Assembly (NCBI RefSeq): GCF_042427615.1
Contig: NZ_JBHMEZ010000011.1
Coordinates: 372,001-436,000 of the forward strand
Length of the DNA: 64,000 nucleotides
From: Formosa undariae
Lineage (GTDB): Bacteria > Bacteroidota > Bacteroidia > Flavobacteriales > Flavobacteriaceae
Direction: 5' to 3'
The position numbers and the translations under genes were made by a program. The notes under the pieces are model-generated. The model saw nothing but the letters and a program-made list of their open reading frames with translations. It searched no databases and was not told the DNA's origin. Below are positions 8,877-16,841 of this stretch, one piece after another (the stretch's first letter is position 1; every line of letters begins with the position of its first letter).

Positions 8877-9926
8877 ATGAAATTATCACATTTTAATTTT
8901 ACTCTACCAGACGAATTATTAGCAGAAGACCCTTGTGAAAATAGAGATGAGTCACGCTTAATGGTTTTGGATAGAAAAAATCAAACTATTGAACACAAAC
9001 AGTTTAAAGACATCATTAATTATTTTAATGAAGACGATGTGATGATTCTTAATGATACGAAGGTATTTCCTGCTCGTTTATTTGGAAACAAAGAAAAAAC
9101 AGGAGCGCGTATCGAGGTGTTTTTATTAAGAGAATTAAACGAAGAACAACGCCTTTGGGATGTTTTAGTTGATCCAGCACGTAAAATTAGAATCGGAAAC
9201 AAATTATATTTTGGAGACGATGATACTTTAGTCGCAGAAGTTATCGACAATACAACATCTAGAGGACGTACATTACGTTTCTTATACGATGGCTCTTATA
9301 CCGAGTTTAGAAACAAACTTAAAGTATTAGGAGAAACACCACTTCCTAAATATATTCAGCGTGAGGTAAAGCCAGAAGATGAAGAGCGCTACCAAACCAT
9401 TTATGCTAAAAATGAAGGTGCTGTTGCTGCTCCAACAGCAGGTTTACACTTCTCTAAGCACTTACTTAAGCGTTTGGAAATTAAAGGAGTTAAATTTGCA
9501 GATGTCACTTTACACGTTGGATTAGGAACCTTTAATCCCGTAGAAGTAGAAGATTTATCGAAACATAAAATGGATAGCGAAGAAGCTATTATTGAAGAAA
9601 AAGCGGTAAATATTATCAATACAGGAATCAAAGAAAAGCGTCGTGTATGTGCTGTAGGTACAACATCTATGCGTGCTGTAGAAAGTTCTGTATCGTCTCA
9701 TGGTACATTAAATGAATTTAATGGTTGGACAAATAAATTTATTTTCCCTCCTTACGAATTTAGTATCGCGAATTGTATGATTACAAACTTCCATACGCCA
9801 AAATCTACACTTTTAATGATGGTGTCTGCCTTTGCAGGTCACGATTTTATTAAACGTGCTTACGACGAAGCGATAAAAGAAGGATATAAATTTTATAGTT
9901 ATGGTGATGCGATGTTAATCATCTAA
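8877..9926 (+). CDS. queA: S-adenosylmethionine:tRNA ribosyltransferase-isomerase
   Basis: Adds the ribosyl moiety of SAM to preQ1 in tRNA, making epoxyqueuosine at wobble position 34. The 349 residues match the family length. Conserved features include the start KLSHFNFTLPDELLA, LNDTKVFPARL, the central GAVAAPTAGLHFS and the C-terminal ITNFHTPKSTLLMMVSAFAG. It has its own promoter about 75 bases upstream and its own terminator, so it is probably monocistronic. Confidence 0.98.
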   Translation: MKLSHFNFTLPDELLAEDPCENRDESRLMVLDRKNQTIEHKQFKDIINYFNEDDVMILNDTKVFPARLFGNKEKTGARIEVFLLRELNEEQRLWDVLVDPARKIRIGNKLYFGDDDTLVAEVIDNTTSRGRTLRFLYDGSYTEFRNKLKVLGETPLPKYIQREVKPEDEERYQTIYAKNEGAVAAPTAGLHFSKHLLKRLEIKGVKFADVTLHVGLGTFNPVEVEDLSKHKMDSEEAIIEEKAVNIINTGIKEKRRVCAVGTTSMRAVESSVSSHGTLNEFNGWTNKFIFPPYEFSIANCMITNFHTPKSTLLMMVSAFAGHDFIKRAYDEAIKEGYKFYSYGDAMLII

Positions 9927-9948
9927 ATTATCGAAAATAAAAATTTTT

Positions 9949-9973
9949 AAAAGCCTTGTTCGTCAAGGCTTTT
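9949..9973 (+). terminator. Rho-independent terminator of queA
   Basis: A 10-bp stem (AAAAGCCTTG and its complement) with a five-base TTCGT loop, running into a T tract. Confidence 0.88.
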
Positions 9974-10023
9974 TTTATAGCATTAAAGTCTACATAGACC
10001 AAATATGCTAATTTCAATTTAAT

Positions 10024-10031
10024 TACTTTTG
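10024..10031 (+). promoter_or_regulatory. -7 element of rlmN (TACTTTTG)
   Basis: A perfect TAnnTTTG element ends seven bases before the rlmN ATG, again implying a leaderless or nearly leaderless message. Confidence 0.65.
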
Positions 10032-10038
10032 CAGTATT

Positions 10039-11079
10039 ATGGCAAACAAGAAAAAGGACGTTCGGGCATTAACAAAAGATCAACTTAGAAATTTTTTCGA
10101 ATCTCAAGGTGATAAAGCATTTCGTGGAAATCAGGTTTATGAATGGTTGTGGAGCAAAGGCGCACACGATTTTGATGATATGACGAATGTGTCGAAAGAG
10201 ACCCGACAAATGTTAGAAGATAATTTTGTAATTAACCACATAAAAGTGGATACCATGCAACGTAGTAATGATGGTACGGTTAAAAATGCTGTACAATTAC
10301 ACGATGGTTTGGTGGTCGAGTCTGTTTTAATTCCAGCAAAAAACAGAACAACGGCTTGTGTATCTAGTCAGGTGGGATGTAGTTTAGATTGTTTGTTTTG
10401 CGCGACTTCGCGTTTAAAACGTATGCGTAATTTAAATCCAGACGAAATTTACGATCAGGTGGTTGCCATAGACAATCAGAGTAGATTGTATCAAGATAGA
10501 CCGTTAAGTAATATTGTGTTTATGGGTATGGGTGAACCACTTATGAATTACAATAATGTTATTAAGGCCATAGATAAAATTACAGATGTTGAAGGTTTAG
10601 GAATGTCTCCAAGACGTATTACAGTGTCTACTTCAGGAGTTCCTAAGATAATTAAAAAAATGGCAGACGACGAGGTTAAGTTTAAACTTGCGGTGTCTCT
10701 GCATTCTGCAATCGATGAGGTTAGAACGTCAATCATGCCGTTTAACGAAACCTTTCCTTTAGCAGATTTACGTGCTGCTTTAGAATATTGGTACAGTAAG
10801 ACCAAAAGCAGAATTACTTACGAATATGTCATTTGGAAGGGTATTAACGACAAAAGAAAAGATGTCGATGCGCTTGTTCAGTTTTGTAAATTCGCTCCGA
10901 GTAAAGTCAATTTAATTGAATATAACCCAATCGACGACGGACAATTCCAACAAGCACCAGACGATGCTATAAATATGTATGTCAAAGTTCTTGAAGCAAA
11001 CAACATCACGGTTACCATTAGACGTTCTAGAGGTAAAGATATCGATGCTGCTTGCGGGCAATTGGCAAATAAAAGCTAA
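10039..11079 (+). CDS. rlmN: 23S rRNA (adenine-2503-C2)-methyltransferase
   Basis: Radical SAM enzyme that methylates A2503 of 23S rRNA and A37 of some tRNAs. The iron-sulfur cluster cysteines are in QVGCSLDCLFCATS (C-x3-C-x2-C), followed by FMGMGEPLMNY. The C-terminal Cys of the methyl-transfer pair is in DAACGQLA. The length of 346 is normal. It stands between the queA terminator and a polyprenyl synthetase gene that has its own -7 element. Confidence 0.97.
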   Translation: MANKKKDVRALTKDQLRNFFESQGDKAFRGNQVYEWLWSKGAHDFDDMTNVSKETRQMLEDNFVINHIKVDTMQRSNDGTVKNAVQLHDGLVVESVLIPAKNRTTACVSSQVGCSLDCLFCATSRLKRMRNLNPDEIYDQVVAIDNQSRLYQDRPLSNIVFMGMGEPLMNYNNVIKAIDKITDVEGLGMSPRRITVSTSGVPKIIKKMADDEVKFKLAVSLHSAIDEVRTSIMPFNETFPLADLRAALEYWYSKTKSRITYEYVIWKGINDKRKDVDALVQFCKFAPSKVNLIEYNPIDDGQFQQAPDDAINMYVKVLEANNITVTIRRSRGKDIDAACGQLANKS

Positions 11080-11144
11080 TTATAGCCCCATATTAAAAAC
11101 ATTAATGCACATTTTAAATCCTAGTTTATAACATTCATTTTTAT

Positions 11145-11152
11145 TAGGTTTG
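11145..11152 (+). promoter_or_regulatory. -7 element of the polyprenyl synthetase gene (TAGGTTTG)
   Basis: A TAnnTTTG match 29 bases before the TTG start codon. Confidence 0.55.
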
Positions 11153-11181
11153 TATAGATTACTAATCCCTAAGATTTCTAG

Positions 11182-12159
11182 TTGAAAATTGTAGAGCAAA
11201 TAAAGCAACCTATCGCTTACGAAATGGAACTTTTCGAACAAAAGTTCTTACTTTCTATGTCTTCGAAAGTCGCTTTGCTAAATAGAATTACCCATTATAT
11301 TGTAAATAGAAAAGGGAAACAAATGCGACCTATGTTCGTGTTTTTAGTCTCTAAAATGGTGTCTAACGGCGAAGTTAGCGAACGTACCTATCGTGGTGCT
11401 TCGGTAATCGAACTTATACATACAGCCACTTTAGTGCACGACGATGTGGTAGATGATAGTAATAGACGTCGCGGATTCTTCTCTGTAAATGCACTCTGGA
11501 AAAATAAGATTGCCGTTCTAGTTGGCGATTACCTGTTATCTAAAGGATTATTATTATCTATTGATAATAACGATTTCGATTTGCTTAAAATTATTTCTAT
11601 TGCTGTTCGTGAAATGAGCGAAGGGGAATTGCTCCAAATAGAGAAAGCACGACGTTTAGATATTACAGAAGATATCTATTATGAAATTATCCGTCAGAAA
11701 ACAGCAACTTTAATCGCTGCGTGTTGCAGTTTGGGAGCAGCTTCGGTTAAACCGGAATCTACTCATGTAGAAATCATGCGTAAATTTGGAGAGCTTATCG
11801 GAATGGCATTTCAGATTAAAGATGATTTATTCGACTACGGCCAAGAGAAAATTGGTAAACCTACCGGAATCGATATTAAAGAGCAAAAAATGACACTTCC
11901 TTTAATTCATGTGCTCAATAAAGTCTCTAAAAAAGATAGTAAATGGTTAATTAATTCTATTAAGAACCATAACAAAGATGCTAAACGCGTAAAAGAAGTG
12001 ATTGCTTTTGTAAAGGAACAAGGTGGACTAGATTATGCCGTAACCAAAATGAAAGCATTTCAGGAAGAAGCTTTAAAATTGTTAGAACCTTACCCAGAAT
12101 CGGCCTACAAAACATCATTAGTTTTAATGGTGAATTATGTGATCGAAAGAAAAAAATAA
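11182..12159 (+). CDS. Polyprenyl diphosphate synthase
   Basis: All-alpha trans-prenyltransferase that extends an allylic diphosphate with isopentenyl diphosphate; in this lineage it most likely makes the menaquinone side chain. Both aspartate-rich motifs are present: LVHDDVVDDS (first DDxxD) and KDDLFDYG (second). GKQMRP, near the start, binds isopentenyl diphosphate. The start is taken as TTG (KIVEQIKQPIAYEMELFEQ) because no in-frame ATG precedes the conserved N-terminus. Chain length cannot be fixed from the sequence alone (octaprenyl-type is likely), so no symbol is given. Confidence 0.92.
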   Translation: MKIVEQIKQPIAYEMELFEQKFLLSMSSKVALLNRITHYIVNRKGKQMRPMFVFLVSKMVSNGEVSERTYRGASVIELIHTATLVHDDVVDDSNRRRGFFSVNALWKNKIAVLVGDYLLSKGLLLSIDNNDFDLLKIISIAVREMSEGELLQIEKARRLDITEDIYYEIIRQKTATLIAACCSLGAASVKPESTHVEIMRKFGELIGMAFQIKDDLFDYGQEKIGKPTGIDIKEQKMTLPLIHVLNKVSKKDSKWLINSIKNHNKDAKRVKEVIAFVKEQGGLDYAVTKMKAFQEEALKLLEPYPESAYKTSLVLMVNYVIERKK

Positions 12160-12213
12160 AATCTTCAGGCAACCTTTTACTTTGTTTTTGCGTCTTTATA
12201 AATAGAAGACCAA

Positions 12214-12789
12214 ATGAAACCGCTTTTGAAAGTCATTCAGTTGCATAAAAACCAAAATCAGCTTATAAAAAAGGCTATCCAAAATCAGCGCGAAGCACAG
12301 CAAGCGTTGTATGATTGGCATGCGCCTAAAATGCTAAGTGTTTGCAGGTATTACATTAAAGATGTACACCATGCCGAAGAAGTGATGCTGAATGGTTTCT
12401 ATAAAGTGTTTACACAATTGCATACATTTCAAGACAAAGGTTCTTTTGAGGGGTGGATTCGAAGAATTATGGTTCGTGAGTCTATTTCATTTTTAAGACA
12501 AAAAAAGCAAATTGTTTTTGCTGAAGTTGAAAATGAAACGGGAGATTTTTCCTCACTATCTAGCGATGAAAATTTTGCGGTTGAAGACATTCAAATGCTT
12601 ATAGATCATTTGCCCGAAGGCTATAAAATGGTATTTGTAATGTATGCTATAGAAGGCTATAAACATCATGAAATTGCCGATATGCTTAAAATTTCTGAAG
12701 GGACTTCTAAATCGCAATTGTATAAAGCAAGGCAGTTGCTTCAACAGCAGGTAAATGCATTAAATTCCGATAGTTATGGTGTCAAATAA
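12214..12789 (+). CDS. ECF-type RNA polymerase sigma factor
   Basis: A 191-residue sigma-70 family protein. Region 2 spans about residues 25-100 (YYIKDVHHAEEVMLNGFYKVF, then GWIRRIMVRESISFLR). Region 4 is at about 125-180 (LPEGYKMVFVMYAIEGYKHHEIADML, then GTSKSQLYKARQLL). It recruits RNA polymerase to a small regulon. The reading frame overlaps the next gene by 14 bases. That gene encodes a single-pass membrane protein in the place where an anti-sigma factor is usual. The signal it responds to is unknown. Confidence 0.9.
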   Translation: MKPLLKVIQLHKNQNQLIKKAIQNQREAQQALYDWHAPKMLSVCRYYIKDVHHAEEVMLNGFYKVFTQLHTFQDKGSFEGWIRRIMVRESISFLRQKKQIVFAEVENETGDFSSLSSDENFAVEDIQMLIDHLPEGYKMVFVMYAIEGYKHHEIADMLKISEGTSKSQLYKARQLLQQQVNALNSDSYGVK

Positions 12790-13495
12790 TTTCGAAAATA
12801 AAATAAAAGAGTCTCTAGAGGAACGCCGTTTGCAACCGTCTTCCAATGCATGGGGTAAACTACAATCACAATTAGATACTCAAGAGCATACACGTTCTTT
12901 TAAACCGTATTGGTTTATGGGAATTGCCGCGAGTTTTATAGGTGTATTATTACTTAGTACTTGGATGTTTCGATCGTATGCTGATACCGATTTACAAGTT
13001 GTAGAGGTAGAAAATCCTATTGAAAAAATAGAAGTCGTTATAGATTCTTCTGTTTCAAGTTTAGATAATATTATCGTTTCGACTCCAAAAGATGAGGGTA
13101 TTATAACTTCAAAAGAAATTGGAACCTCTAAAGTTGTTTTTTCAAATAAAAACAGAAAAAAAACTCATACTATAGTTGAAACTGCAAATGAAAAAGAAGC
13201 TTCTACACCGTCTAAAAATTTAAATTCTACACCTGAAGATACATTGTCCAATGCTGCTTTAGCACAGCAAAAAGATAGTGGTAGTAACGATTATATCGAA
13301 GACTTATTACAACAAGCGGAACAGCAAATTGGTTCTGAAAACGCATTAAAAGAGAGTCAGCGCACAGTCGATTCGAAAGCGCTTTTAGAAAGTGTAGAAA
13401 ACGATATCGAGCATAGTTTTAGAGATAAAGTTTTCGAGGCCGTAAAATCAGGCTTTGTAAAGGTTAAAACCGCTGTTGTAGAACGCAACGATTAA
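12776..13495 (+). CDS. Putative membrane anti-sigma protein
   Basis: A 239-residue protein with a cytoplasmic N-terminus of about 45 residues, one transmembrane segment (WFMGIAASFIGVLLLSTWMF) and a low-complexity periplasmic part rich in Ser, Glu and Asn. No zinc anti-sigma motif is seen. The call rests on position (14-base overlap with the ECF sigma gene, hence translational coupling) and topology. The N-terminal segment FENKIKESLEERRLQPSSNAW is of a kind common in Flavobacteriia proteins encoded beside sigma factors. Inferred role: hold the sigma factor at the membrane until an envelope signal arrives. Confidence 0.7.
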   Translation: MVSNNFENKIKESLEERRLQPSSNAWGKLQSQLDTQEHTRSFKPYWFMGIAASFIGVLLLSTWMFRSYADTDLQVVEVENPIEKIEVVIDSSVSSLDNIIVSTPKDEGIITSKEIGTSKVVFSNKNRKKTHTIVETANEKEASTPSKNLNSTPEDTLSNAALAQQKDSGSNDYIEDLLQQAEQQIGSENALKESQRTVDSKALLESVENDIEHSFRDKVFEAVKSGFVKVKTAVVERND

Positions 13496-13540
13496 CAAAT
13501 TTCATCAAAATCAATCATCATTAATCAAAAAACGAATCGT

Positions 13541-14638
13541 ATGAACACCATTACTAAATTAACAATTACACTCATCTTAATTTTAGTCTCACAACTTAGT
13601 GTCGCTCAGGACACAGAAGTGAAAGATTCTCTAAATATGGAGCGTATCCAAATTTTAAAAACTCAAAAAGAAACGATTAGAAGTGAAGAAAAGGAGCTGT
13701 TAAGACAAGAGGTCGAGGCTATTAACGAGAAAGTGGATGCCGATTATATTACTATGGAAGAAGGCGAAATCTTAAAGAAAGAAGTTGCTAAAAAACGCGC
13801 TTTGAACATAGAAAACCGTGTCGCTATAATCGATAATAAAATGGATTTACTGGAACGTAATACAGAGTCTTATACTTTTGGCGACAGCGGTGAGATTATT
13901 ATTAGAATTGGCAAAGATTACGATAGCGATAGGTCTAGCGAACAAACATCTATTTATATCGGCCCTAAAAGTAAAAGTAAGCGGGTACCCATATTTGATA
14001 AGCGTACCACAAGCGATTTGGTGTTCGCTATCGGGTTTAATAATGCGCTAATTGAAGGAGAAAGTTTAAACGATTCGCCTTATAAACTTGGTGGTTCTGG
14101 ATTTGTAGAATTAGGTTGGGCATGGAAAACACGCGTGTTCGAAAACTCTAATGCCGTGCGATTAAAATACGGTGCATCACTACAATGGAATAAATTAGAT
14201 ATAAAAAACAATATGTATTTCCGCGAAGATGGCGATCAGGTTGTTTTCGAGGAATTCCCTTTTGAAGTGCGAAAATCAAAATTTAGAACAACAAATTTAG
14301 TGTTTCCCGTGCATTTTGAATTTGGACCATCTAAGAAAATTGAAAAGGAAGATTATTTTAGATATTCTACCCACAAAAAATTTAAATTCGGAATTGGAGG
14401 TTATGGAGGATTTAATATTTCATCACTTCAAAAGGTTAAATATAAAGAAGATGGAAATAATCAGAAAAAGAAATACAAAGATTACGATGCAGTAAATAGT
14501 TTTGTATATGGTGTTAGTAGTTACGTCTCTCTTGGGAGTGTTGGCTTGTATGTTAAATACGATTTATCTCCCATATTTAAACACCAAGAATTTGAACAAA
14601 ATAATATATCTGTAGGTTTACGTTTCGATATGGATTAG
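13541..14638 (+). CDS. Outer-membrane beta-barrel protein with coiled-coil N-terminus
   Basis: A 365-residue protein with a signal peptide (cut near LSVAQD). A charged, helical coiled-coil-like region follows (about residues 28-110, many E/K/R heptads). Then come alternating aromatic strands typical of an outer-membrane barrel (LGGSGFVELGWAWK, FKFGIGGYGGFNISS), ending in ISVGLRFDMD. It is the third gene of the sigma/anti-sigma set, 45 bases downstream, and may be its envelope sensor or main target. No enzymatic motif was seen. Confidence 0.78.
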   Translation: MNTITKLTITLILILVSQLSVAQDTEVKDSLNMERIQILKTQKETIRSEEKELLRQEVEAINEKVDADYITMEEGEILKKEVAKKRALNIENRVAIIDNKMDLLERNTESYTFGDSGEIIIRIGKDYDSDRSSEQTSIYIGPKSKSKRVPIFDKRTTSDLVFAIGFNNALIEGESLNDSPYKLGGSGFVELGWAWKTRVFENSNAVRLKYGASLQWNKLDIKNNMYFREDGDQVVFEEFPFEVRKSKFRTTNLVFPVHFEFGPSKKIEKEDYFRYSTHKKFKFGIGGYGGFNISSLQKVKYKEDGNNQKKKYKDYDAVNSFVYGVSSYVSLGSVGLYVKYDLSPIFKHQEFEQNNISVGLRFDMD

Positions 14639-14645
14639 AGTAAAT

Positions 14646-14679
14646 AAAAAAGGCTTCAAAATTAATTGAAGCCTTTTTT
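14646..14679. terminator. Bidirectional hairpin terminator
   Basis: A perfect 14-bp stem (AAAAAAGGCTTCAA and its complement) with a six-base loop between two convergent genes. Confidence 0.92.
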
Positions 14680-14707
14680 ATTTATGAGCTATTATTAGGT
14701 AGTCCTA

Positions 14708-16543
14708 TTAGTGAGTAGCCTTTTTAAAGGCATTTTCGCCACCTACTATTGGTATGTTTAATGTTGTTTCGTTTAAGTCTATTGTTAATTCTGTCCCTGC
14801 TTTTGGTAGAATTGTATATTGATTATCACTAGAAAAAATCATAAGACCAATTTGTTGTCCTTTTTTAATCACTTGATCATCTGGTTGAAGATCGAATGTT
14901 AGGTTATAAAATTCTCCCGGAACTAAAGGCTCACTAGTTCTAATCGATTTAGAGTTTTGAGGATCTGCCCAACCACGAGTAATTATATTATCTGTAATAG
15001 GAGCTTTCTTGTCTGCATTCCAAGGTAAAGAAACCAACCAAACAGATAAGTTTGCAGCAGGTTTACTACTTGCTAATTTTATACTTATTTGAGCTAGTCC
15101 AGAGATATGAACATCTTTCTTGAATTTTGGAGTAACATATAATAATCTATGTGCAGATGCTGGTAATGTAGCTAAAGAATCACCAGAAAAACTAGCGTCA
15201 TCTATTAATGTCTCTTGAACATTTTTCCCTGGATTTTTTGTGCTTAATTCTCCTGCTTTATTACCTCCAGCTTTTAAATGTAAAGTCACCATTTTAGCTT
15301 CTGGATTTGGGTAATCTGCATAAGCGGTAGGCTTACTTTTATCATCATATTCTCTTACAATCCATGCTTTAGGATCGTTTTCTACACCATTATCAATATC
15401 GTATAAAAAGTGAGTAAACCAACGATTCATCATAGACACAGGAGGTGGTCCGCCGTGCCCGTTTTGGTGATAGTAAAGTTGTGCAGGAAGACCTTTTGCT
15501 TTAACAGCTTGGTAAATACGGTTACTATGTTCTGGCATAACATTCCAATCGTTAAAACCATGAGACATTAAAAGTGCCGCTTTCATTGGTCCTAAATCAT
15601 GTATATAATCTCTACCAGCCCAGAAATCATTATAATCTCCAGTCTTTCTATCCATACCATTCATCATTTCGGTATCACGAATCGTTTTGTTTCCATATGC
15701 TTTTGAAGCATCATCTCCTGCACTATGGATGTAATCATACAATACATCGATATCTTCACCTAAATAACCACCTGGAGAACGCACTAAACCATTCGATCTA
15801 TAGTAGTGGTAATACGATGTGTTAGGAGCTACAGGAATAATGGCTTTTAAACCTTCTACACCAGTTGTTGCTGCGGCTAAAGGAATTGTCCCGTTGTAAG
15901 ACGTACCTGTCATTCCTACTTTTCCTGTAGACCAAAATGCTTCAACGGTTTCGTTACCATCAGGAGTTGTATATCCTTTTGCACGACCGTTTAACCAATC
16001 TATAACTGCTTTTGGAGCTAGAGATTCGTTATCGCCACCAACAGTTGGAGATCCTTGCGATAATCCTGTTCCAGGAGAAGAAGAGTGCACTACAATATAA
16101 CCACGTGGTACCCATATTTTTACTTGAGAATTTGAAATTATAGGGCGTTGTCCTTTGCGAATGACATTTGAATGTACACGAGGTTTTTCGTCTGCACCAA
16201 TTTCATGATTTACATCCCAAAATAAACCAGGGACATCTGTTGCAACACCAGCGTAATATGGACTAGATTCATAAACTATTGGAAGTTTTAAACCTTCAGT
16301 ATCTGTTTGTTTCTGACGTGTAACATCTACATGCATACGGTCTGGTTTCCCATCTCCGTCGGTGTCAAATTCTGTTTCTACCCACAGATCATGGCGAATC
16401 CATTCTTTTGGATTATTAAATGCTTCTACAATTTGAGCTTCACCATCTTTAAAAACTGGAGCGGCTTTTTCTTGTGCAGAAACGGCGCTAACAGCAGTTA
16501 AAATAAATGAAATTAAAAGAAAATTAAGATAATGATTTTTCAT
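14708..16543 (-). CDS. Secreted Xaa-Pro dipeptidyl-peptidase (S15 / CocE-NonD family)
   Basis: A 611-residue exported serine hydrolase. Signal peptide ends near AVSAQEKAAP. The alpha/beta-hydrolase nucleophile elbow is GMTGTSYNG (Ser in G-x-S-x-x-G). The acid is probably in SHGFNDWNV and the His in HQNGHGGPP. A C-terminal jelly-roll domain (about residues 400-605) is typical of X-Pro dipeptidyl-peptidases and cocaine-esterase relatives. Expected to release X-Pro dipeptides from peptides in the periplasm or outside the cell. Monocistronic: a terminator lies downstream and dnaG is divergent. Confidence 0.9.
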   Translation of the reverse strand: MKNHYLNFLLISFILTAVSAVSAQEKAAPVFKDGEAQIVEAFNNPKEWIRHDLWVETEFDTDGDGKPDRMHVDVTRQKQTDTEGLKLPIVYESSPYYAGVATDVPGLFWDVNHEIGADEKPRVHSNVIRKGQRPIISNSQVKIWVPRGYIVVHSSSPGTGLSQGSPTVGGDNESLAPKAVIDWLNGRAKGYTTPDGNETVEAFWSTGKVGMTGTSYNGTIPLAAATTGVEGLKAIIPVAPNTSYYHYYRSNGLVRSPGGYLGEDIDVLYDYIHSAGDDASKAYGNKTIRDTEMMNGMDRKTGDYNDFWAGRDYIHDLGPMKAALLMSHGFNDWNVMPEHSNRIYQAVKAKGLPAQLYYHQNGHGGPPPVSMMNRWFTHFLYDIDNGVENDPKAWIVREYDDKSKPTAYADYPNPEAKMVTLHLKAGGNKAGELSTKNPGKNVQETLIDDASFSGDSLATLPASAHRLLYVTPKFKKDVHISGLAQISIKLASSKPAANLSVWLVSLPWNADKKAPITDNIITRGWADPQNSKSIRTSEPLVPGEFYNLTFDLQPDDQVIKKGQQIGLMIFSSDNQYTILPKAGTELTIDLNETTLNIPIVGGENAFKKATH

Positions 16544-16841
16544 TCTTAGATTTTAGTAAAATTAGGCGACTAAGTTAATCATTTGATACAATTCAAGATG
16601 TGAAATTTTTACCAAAATACTATACTATTATACTATTGCGTGTTATGGTGTTAGTGTTTAAATTTTAAAATTTTGTATTTTTCTAGGAGAATTTGAGGGG
16701 CATTTATTTCGAAAAGAAGCTTAGTTCCTGATTCTAAGTGCGAAATAATATTTTAACGTTTATGACAAGAATAAGCAGAATTTCCTTAATTGTTTTAAAT
16801 ATCTTTGCACCTTAATTCTCATCATTTAAAACCCTATTTCC
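16544..16841. other. Divergent intergenic region of 298 bases
   Basis: AT-rich spacer between the divergent peptidase and dnaG genes. It holds the dnaG -7 element, a near-consensus TAATTTTA on the minus strand close to the peptidase start, and a short iterated TACTAT tract at 16618-16637. No RNA gene or reading frame of note was seen. Confidence 0.6.
16800..16807 (+). promoter_or_regulatory. -7 element of dnaG (TATCTTTG)
   Basis: A perfect TAnnTTTG match 34 bases before the TTG start codon of dnaG. Confidence 0.6.
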
